From JAHDNZ01 sp036721855 (GTDB taxonomy: Bacteria; Bacillota; DTU065), in NCBI GenBank assembly GCA_036721855.1, contig DAIMKF010000022.1, forward strand, positions 1 to 30,182: a stretch of DNA of 30,182 nucleotides. Reading direction: 5' to 3'. A program made the position numbers and the translations under genes. How positions within the stretch are numbered: the first letter of the stretch is position 1; each line of letters begins with the position of its first letter. Below are positions 25,124 through 30,182 of the stretch, piece after piece. Under the pieces are notes generated by a model. It was not told the origin of the DNA and searched no databases. It saw only the letters and a program-made list of their open reading frames with translations.

Positions 25124-25590
25124 TCTCAACTTATTATCTTAACTTATGATTGTGGTCACCAAGTAATTACCTTTATTTTCTTGATGAATCCATTTTATAG
25201 ATCCCTCTAATTATAATTATTATTCACTTACAAGTGCGATCTTTTCTCTAAATACAACTCTCTTTTTAGAAAGCAATTTAATTTATTTTAAGCAATTCCT
25301 TTTAAGCGGTTTCTTTTATTTCACCTCAACTATAACTCAGGGCAGTTGCTAAAACTTTAAGTACATAAATAAAGGTCAGTAATTTTTCAAACTCTTTCGG
25401 CTTTCTTTATTTCTTTTAATTTGCCTAACTTGCTTACTTCATTTACAGCAGTTTTTCTTTTACTAACTAGCTCTAGAATAGAATTAGATAAGTCCATGCT
25501 TTTATAGCTAGAATAAAACGCCCTCCAAAACATAACCAACGGTATGTATGGAGAGGCGTTTTATTTTTTATGTGTTTACTTATTTTGTTG
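25124..25590. other. Convergent intergenic region
   Basis: About 470 AT-rich bases between convergent units. Apart from the long hairpin at 25512-25565 I see no gene, repeat family or RNA. Confidence 0.55.
25512..25571. terminator. Long bidirectional terminator of the lipoprotein operon
   Basis: An 11-bp outer stem, AATAAAACGCC (25512-25522) with GGCGTTTTATT (25555-25565), continues as CTCC with GGAG after one bulged base. T-rich sequence follows on the forward strand (TTTTTTAT). It lies 26 bases past the last lipoprotein gene. Confidence 0.8.
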
Positions 25591-27045
25591 TTAGTTTATT
25601 TGATTCCAGACAAGATAGACCTTACCCGATACAATATAATCCCAAATAATGCTGTAGAGCTTTTGAGTGGATTTTGCATACCAGACAGAAGCAATCCCGA
25701 TTTTATGGTAATCTGGAATAGTCATTTCTGCAAGAACATTTACTTGGCCATCAATTGGCATAGAAACACACTTAAGTTGTTTATCAAATTTATAACCTAT
25801 AATATTGCCACTTGCATAATGGCGCGCAGGAGAAAACCCTATAAAATAGGGGTATAATGATTTTGCTGTTACTTTATCGGATTCAACTATAATTTCATAA
25901 TGCCAACCATTTTGGTAGAGTAAGTTATTGTCAAACCAGATAGATTGGTTTCTTATAGTGTCATTAACTGGTTTGGGAATAAAGTTATCTGTAGCAAGGT
26001 AATATGATCTGGCACTGGTTGTTATTATAACCTGATTATTATCAGGTGATTTCAACCAACATTCCCATATACCTTCCATAGCCAGATTCTCTTCATTGGT
26101 TTGGCCTAGAACTAAAACAGTCTTATCATCTTTTATAATTAAAAGCCTATCGGTTAATGCTAAAATATCATTGGCCACTATATCCCAGGATCTTTTTTCC
26201 GCTAGGTCTGGCAGAGTAAATTGATATATCTTACTTGATGTAGCTAAAAAAACAGAATCATTATTGGTCGAGATACTTAAAGGATAACCTTCACAGGCTA
26301 CCTCTGCTAAGAGATTTGCATCTTCTTGTATATACAACCGGCCATCATACGTAGCATAAACAAACTTTGAAGTTCCTTCAATCTCTTGAACTAGTATAAC
26401 ACCCGCTCTTAATGTTTTAACTTTTTCGTAGACATTTATTGTAATGGGAAAAAAGCTATTAATACTATTTTCTTTTTTTATCCTGACACTATACTCTCCG
26501 GGCAAATCAGGAGTAAAGATACAATTTGTCCCCTCGGTAGTAACTATCACATTGCTATTTTCAGGTTTTTTCTCTAAAACCCAGGTATAACCGGTGACAG
26601 TATTGTTTGTTACAGCTTTAATAGTAATTGTTTCACCTACACCAGCCAAACTAGGTTGCGTAAACCTAAAAGAATCAGATTTAAAAGCATACACATTAAA
26701 ATTAATTACTCTATTCTTTTCGTTTTCAGCCACCGTAAAAGACCATTCTTGACTGGATTCTCTTCCTTCGAATATAGCAAATACCTTTAGGTTATACACT
26801 CCCGGAGCAATGTCTAACAATGTTATAGTTGCTTTATCTCCTACCCTTTTAAAGGGTAATCTGACCGCCCTGCCACCGAATTCTAGATACAAGTACATAT
26901 CTGAAAGATCTTTTTCAACATCTTCTGTGAAAATCAACTCTAAAGTAATCGCAGGCTTCTCATGCAGTTGAGGTTTTTTCTTAAGGCAACCGGTCAATAT
27001 TAGACAGAGACTGAGCAATAAGACAATTAGGTTTTGCTTTCTCAT
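25591..27045 (-). CDS. Lipoprotein of a three-member paralogous set (third gene)
   Basis: A 484-residue lipoprotein with lipobox LTGC and lipid Cys20. After a KKKP linker, residues about 33-118 form a beta domain (LYLEFGGRAVRLPF; IAPGVYNLKVFAIFEG). Residues about 128-205 are PKD-like, with GETITIKAVTN, TGYTWVLEKKPENSN and PGEYSVRIKKE. The remaining 270 residues are short beta-strand blocks of propeller type (VFLATSSKIYQFTLPDL, LLIIKDDKTVLVLG). The ribosome site AAAGGGG precedes the ATG. The gene starts 15 bases after the stop of the paralogue at 27061 and ends at the operon terminator. I do not recognise a named family for the whole protein. Confidence 0.82.
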   Translation of the reverse strand: MRKQNLIVLLLSLCLILTGCLKKKPQLHEKPAITLELIFTEDVEKDLSDMYLYLEFGGRAVRLPFKRVGDKATITLLDIAPGVYNLKVFAIFEGRESSQEWSFTVAENEKNRVINFNVYAFKSDSFRFTQPSLAGVGETITIKAVTNNTVTGYTWVLEKKPENSNVIVTTEGTNCIFTPDLPGEYSVRIKKENSINSFFPITINVYEKVKTLRAGVILVQEIEGTSKFVYATYDGRLYIQEDANLLAEVACEGYPLSISTNNDSVFLATSSKIYQFTLPDLAEKRSWDIVANDILALTDRLLIIKDDKTVLVLGQTNEENLAMEGIWECWLKSPDNNQVIITTSARSYYLATDNFIPKPVNDTIRNQSIWFDNNLLYQNGWHYEIIVESDKVTAKSLYPYFIGFSPARHYASGNIIGYKFDKQLKCVSMPIDGQVNVLAEMTIPDYHKIGIASVWYAKSTQKLYSIIWDYIVSGKVYLVWNQIN

Positions 27046-27060
27046 TATGCATCAACCCCT

Positions 27061-28569
27061 TTAAAAGGTACTGTCTTCACATTTATAAAAACCAATTATC
27101 GCTTCACTAAATGTTGCATACGAGCCTGGCTCATAAAAAACACCTAAAGTATTATCCTCTAAAAATTCCATTTTTAAAATCTTAGTATCTCTTGGTTGGC
27201 CGAATGTTGGTGCTTGCCATGCACGCGTTAGTTTATTTGTCATAATATTATAAACTTCAAAACCATAGCTATTATAATCGTAATCCGTGATAACGAAAGC
27301 ACCATACTCGCCTTGAAACACTCCTTTAACAAAATAACTACCATAACCAAGATTGTACATTAAACCTATTTTGGAGTTCGGAAAAAGCTTATAGAGTTTG
27401 TGCGAAGTGGTAGCCAGCCAATCGTCGTTTACAGCTATAGCTGGACTTGAACCCTCGATAGTCTTACTATCTACTACCTGACCTTCTTCATCCAGTAAGA
27501 GCTCAATTAAATAACTACTTTTGATAAACAATCGCTCCCCGGTACTGATTAATTTATCATAGATTAAATAAATATTATTGTTAATTGTGGGTTCAGCACC
27601 GAAAGTCCAACATAAAAGTTTATAATCCTTATTAGCACTAAAAACCCGGTTGTTGTCTGTAACAGCTATAATACCATGTGTAACTAAATTATCTATCTGT
27701 TCAATTATTTCTAGGTTAGCTAGATCATAAATATAGATCTTCGTAGCTGAAAGTACTGCAATTATACTGCTTTTCTTAGTTGCAGCTATTTTAAAACAAG
27801 TATCATTAATTTCAACTGTCCGCATCCCAGTTCCATTAAAAATAGATAATTTACTTGGAATACCATGAAGTATAGCCAGAGAATTATTTGCAACAGCAAC
27901 AATATCCATGATTGGTTCTCCCAGCGAAAGCCATTTGTCAGCCACTTCAACAAGGTGTGTTGAAAACTCCCTATTGACCCCATCATCAATAGTTAAAATA
28001 AATTCATAACTTCCGGGATAGTTTAGGTTAAATTCAACTCTACTATTTGTTTCTAAGTTGTCTTGCAAATCACTGTTTATAGGTTTCTTACTGACTGTCC
28101 AGTTAAACGAAGTAAAACTATTAACTTTACTTAGCGAACCATCCAAAACTATTTTTTCTCCAGTTTGTAAGAGAGTTGGGGCAATAATAATTGGAACTAG
28201 GTCCTTTTCATCGTTATCGATTAGTAAGGTACAGACTGGCGGTAACATATAGCCACTTTTTACAGTTATTACTTCCTTAACTGGGCACCTATAAATTTGA
28301 GTTGTCCCCGAAAAAAATGTAACAGTCATGGAATATATATCTGCAGGAAGTATTAGTTTTTTTGCTATCCCCAAGTTCTTGATAAGCTCTAAGGGTACAG
28401 AAAAGACCTGGGTTTTAGACTTTATCTGTAAGGTAGCACCATCATAAATCTCTCCCGGAATTGACGAAAGATCAATCTTTACATCAATTACAAAGCAATC
28501 CACTTTTTTACTGCAACCGGCAAGAAGCAAACTAAACAATAAAACTAAATAAACGATAGTTTTTCTCAT
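27061..28569 (-). CDS. Lipoprotein of a three-member paralogous set (second gene)
   Basis: A 502-residue lipoprotein with lipobox LAGC. It has the same layout as its neighbours: an N-terminal beta domain with VDVKI-type strands (FVIDVKIDLSSIPGEIYDG), a PKD-like domain (TGEKIVLDGSLSKV, FNWTVSKKPINSD, PGSYEFILTIDDG), then a propeller-like half (IIAVLSATKIYIYDLANLE, HGIIAVTDNNRVF). The start is the ATG at 28569 with AGGTGG eight bases upstream; a GTG at 28581 overlaps that site. It lies 16 bases after the first paralogue. The role is unknown; extracellular binding or assembly is the likeliest general function. Confidence 0.82.
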   Translation of the reverse strand: MRKTIVYLVLLFSLLLAGCSKKVDCFVIDVKIDLSSIPGEIYDGATLQIKSKTQVFSVPLELIKNLGIAKKLILPADIYSMTVTFFSGTTQIYRCPVKEVITVKSGYMLPPVCTLLIDNDEKDLVPIIIAPTLLQTGEKIVLDGSLSKVNSFTSFNWTVSKKPINSDLQDNLETNSRVEFNLNYPGSYEFILTIDDGVNREFSTHLVEVADKWLSLGEPIMDIVAVANNSLAILHGIPSKLSIFNGTGMRTVEINDTCFKIAATKKSSIIAVLSATKIYIYDLANLEIIEQIDNLVTHGIIAVTDNNRVFSANKDYKLLCWTFGAEPTINNNIYLIYDKLISTGERLFIKSSYLIELLLDEEGQVVDSKTIEGSSPAIAVNDDWLATTSHKLYKLFPNSKIGLMYNLGYGSYFVKGVFQGEYGAFVITDYDYNSYGFEVYNIMTNKLTRAWQAPTFGQPRDTKILKMEFLEDNTLGVFYEPGSYATFSEAIIGFYKCEDSTF

Positions 28570-28585
28570 GGTAGTAGCCACCTTT

Positions 28586-30109
28586 CTAACGAGTATAGTA
28601 GACTAAGGCTACTTCATCACTTTCTAAAAATGAAACCAATGCTACTAGTTTGTTATTTAAATATCCACAGGCCAAAGGATGTACACCTTGCCATTTTCCA
28701 TCTTGGTTTTTAATAATCGGTAAATCTATTGCAGATTCAGTTTGAAGATTTTCTTCAGTGGCAATAATTAACTGTGACGAGCTTGCTGATTCTTTCGCAT
28801 AGATTAGCTGACCATTATCTCTGGTTAAACATACTATTTGCTCATCATCGTAAACAATCTTTTTGTTTGATGTTCTTAAATCGTAGATTACAGAATCTAC
28901 CCATAAGACATGACCCGAACTTGTAAGAAAACATCCCTGAGCAAGACCCCAAATATAACTATTGGTAAAATTATTGTTCGAAAAATACCCTGAGCCTTTG
29001 GTTTGCAAGTCTCCTTTTATATTATCCCAAATATATAATTTCACCGGTGGTAATGATTTTGATACGGAGGCAATAATATCTGACCGAGGAATTACTGCAC
29101 ATTGTTTATCGAAACTATGCAGGTAGTAATATTTGTTATCTTTTAAGTCGATATAATAATATTCATCTCTGTTGTAAGTACCCTTTCGACTACATATTAC
29201 TAGATTGTCATGTAAAAGTAACACTTCCTCCACGGAAATATCAATGTCAACTTGTTTAATCTGAATATTAGTTGTTAAATCCCATAGTAGTAAAGTTTTA
29301 TTGCAGACTAATGCCGCTCTATTTCCTGCTTCGTCAATTACAAATGAATCAATTGGCTGCCCGGATGCTATTTTTGTTGAATCACTTTGGTTTATAGATA
29401 TTAAGTCCCTATCTTTATTTAGAAGAAATATTTTACCATTGTTATATTCAGCTTTTTGCACAGAATAGCTTAAATACTCATATGAATTCACACTGCTAAC
29501 AAAGATATACTGAAATGCATATGCTGAATCTGTTTTAGCAAAAGCTTCGACGATATATATACCTTCTTTATCACATGTTAACTGTGCTTCCTTATCACTT
29601 TTATTAAATTGAGGCAAACTTCCCTGAGGCTTATATACGAGATCCCATTCAATTGAATTAATAGGACCTGGAATTGATTCTTTGAGGCTTATCTGTGTAC
29701 CCACTTCGTTCAGCTGAGGTACATCAATTGATCCTATTAGGTTAGAATCTTCTTTTAGTTGAGGCTTTAAGGTAAACTTAAGAGACTTATTTTCTTTTCC
29801 AACAATAAGATTGCCGACTAAAGTCTCCGAACCAATTACCACATCTTGGTATTCATAGTCCAAAGACAAAGACCACTCTCCCGGTTCCAATCTTTTTAAC
29901 CTACCGGTAAAAGAATTGTTTTTGCTTTTCATCTTTGTTGCAACTCTTTGACCATCTCTCCTATTAGCAACAAGAACTACTGATATAGGTGTGTCTTTAA
30001 GGAATGGAATTTCAACGGTTACATCTAAGCTGTTACCCAGAAAAAAACAGCCTGTTAGAAAGAAAGTTAGAACTATAGCTAGAATAAAATAGTTTCTGCT
30101 CTTTTTCAT
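28586..30109 (-). CDS. Lipoprotein of a three-member paralogous set (first gene)
   Basis: A 507-residue lipoprotein with lipobox LTGC. Its N-terminal beta domain (DVTVEIPFLKDTPISVVLVA; EPGEWSLSLDYEYQ) is followed by a PKD-like region (VGTQISLKESIPG, IEWDLVYKPQGSLP, KEGIYIVEAFAKTD) and a propeller-like half (FVIDEAGNRAALVCNKTLLL, WDLTTNIQIKQVD, KLYIWDNIKG). The start is the ATG at 30109 with GAGGAGGGG upstream; a GTG at 30124 is part of that site. It is the first gene of the three-gene operon; the promoter must lie between 30110 and the window edge or beyond. Confidence 0.82.
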   Translation of the reverse strand: MKKSRNYFILAIVLTFFLTGCFFLGNSLDVTVEIPFLKDTPISVVLVANRRDGQRVATKMKSKNNSFTGRLKRLEPGEWSLSLDYEYQDVVIGSETLVGNLIVGKENKSLKFTLKPQLKEDSNLIGSIDVPQLNEVGTQISLKESIPGPINSIEWDLVYKPQGSLPQFNKSDKEAQLTCDKEGIYIVEAFAKTDSAYAFQYIFVSSVNSYEYLSYSVQKAEYNNGKIFLLNKDRDLISINQSDSTKIASGQPIDSFVIDEAGNRAALVCNKTLLLWDLTTNIQIKQVDIDISVEEVLLLHDNLVICSRKGTYNRDEYYYIDLKDNKYYYLHSFDKQCAVIPRSDIIASVSKSLPPVKLYIWDNIKGDLQTKGSGYFSNNNFTNSYIWGLAQGCFLTSSGHVLWVDSVIYDLRTSNKKIVYDDEQIVCLTRDNGQLIYAKESASSSQLIIATEENLQTESAIDLPIIKNQDGKWQGVHPLACGYLNNKLVALVSFLESDEVALVYYTR

Positions 30110-30182
30110 AAAACCCCTCCTCACTGCTAGATTTTGTCTGCAGTTAAAGCGTCCATACTACATATTAACCTCAAGATGTTTT

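Noticed and set aside
1..30182. tRNA, rRNA, CRISPR array or riboswitch
   Set aside because: I noticed no cloverleaf ends, regular spaced repeats or known riboswitch cores by eye; covariance-model searches were not possible.

Overview
The window looks like chromosomal DNA from a low-GC, Gram-positive-type (Bacillota/Firmicutes-like) bacterium. The evidence is AT-rich sequence, strong AGGAGG-type ribosome binding sites, several GTG/TTG starts, many lipoprotein or signal-peptide proteins, a YhaM-like exoribonuclease gene and a DUF4855 gene. I cannot place it more precisely from sequence alone. I see no rRNA, tRNA, CRISPR array or phage genes.

Layout. 0-2.1 kb (+): an OmpR-type response regulator and its histidine kinase, with overlapping start and stop codons. 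2.5-4.5 kb (+): a lipoprotein with a PKD-like domain and three ~200-residue beta-helix units, each carrying a DTNxDG loop. 4.9-7.8 kb (-): YhaM-like OB/HD nuclease, sugar-phosphate isomerase/epimerase-like TIM barrel and Gfo/Idh/MocA oxidoreductase, ending at a strong terminator. 7.9-11.6 kb (+): a stand-alone starch-binding-like (CBM25-type) mini-protein, a PF03773-type permease, an exported DUF362 protein and a coupled secreted beta-helix protein. 11.7-13.5 kb (-): a large helical protein ending in a HIRAN domain. 13.8-18.7 kb (-): four exported proteins, namely DUF4855 with a LamG-like domain, a discoidin-like protein, a protein with a duplicated GHG module, and a glycerophosphodiester phosphodiesterase with a LamG-like domain. 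18.9-23.3 kb: two divergent paralogous ABC solute-binding proteins flanking a decayed transposase. 23.5-25.1 kb (+): MscL and a secreted CBM9-like protein. 25.6-30.1 kb (-): three tandem paralogous lipoproteins with PKD-like and propeller-like regions.

The theme is the cell surface and carbohydrate handling: many secreted or lipid-anchored binding proteins, two sugar-type binding proteins without permeases in the window, and sugar oxidoreductase/isomerase enzymes. Most transcription units are bounded by clear hairpin terminators, so much of the region is small independent units. The most novel-looking parts are the three-paralogue lipoprotein operon, the duplicated GHG-module protein, the HIRAN protein with a non-helicase body, and the YhaM-like gene whose conserved N-terminus lies upstream of any canonical start codon.
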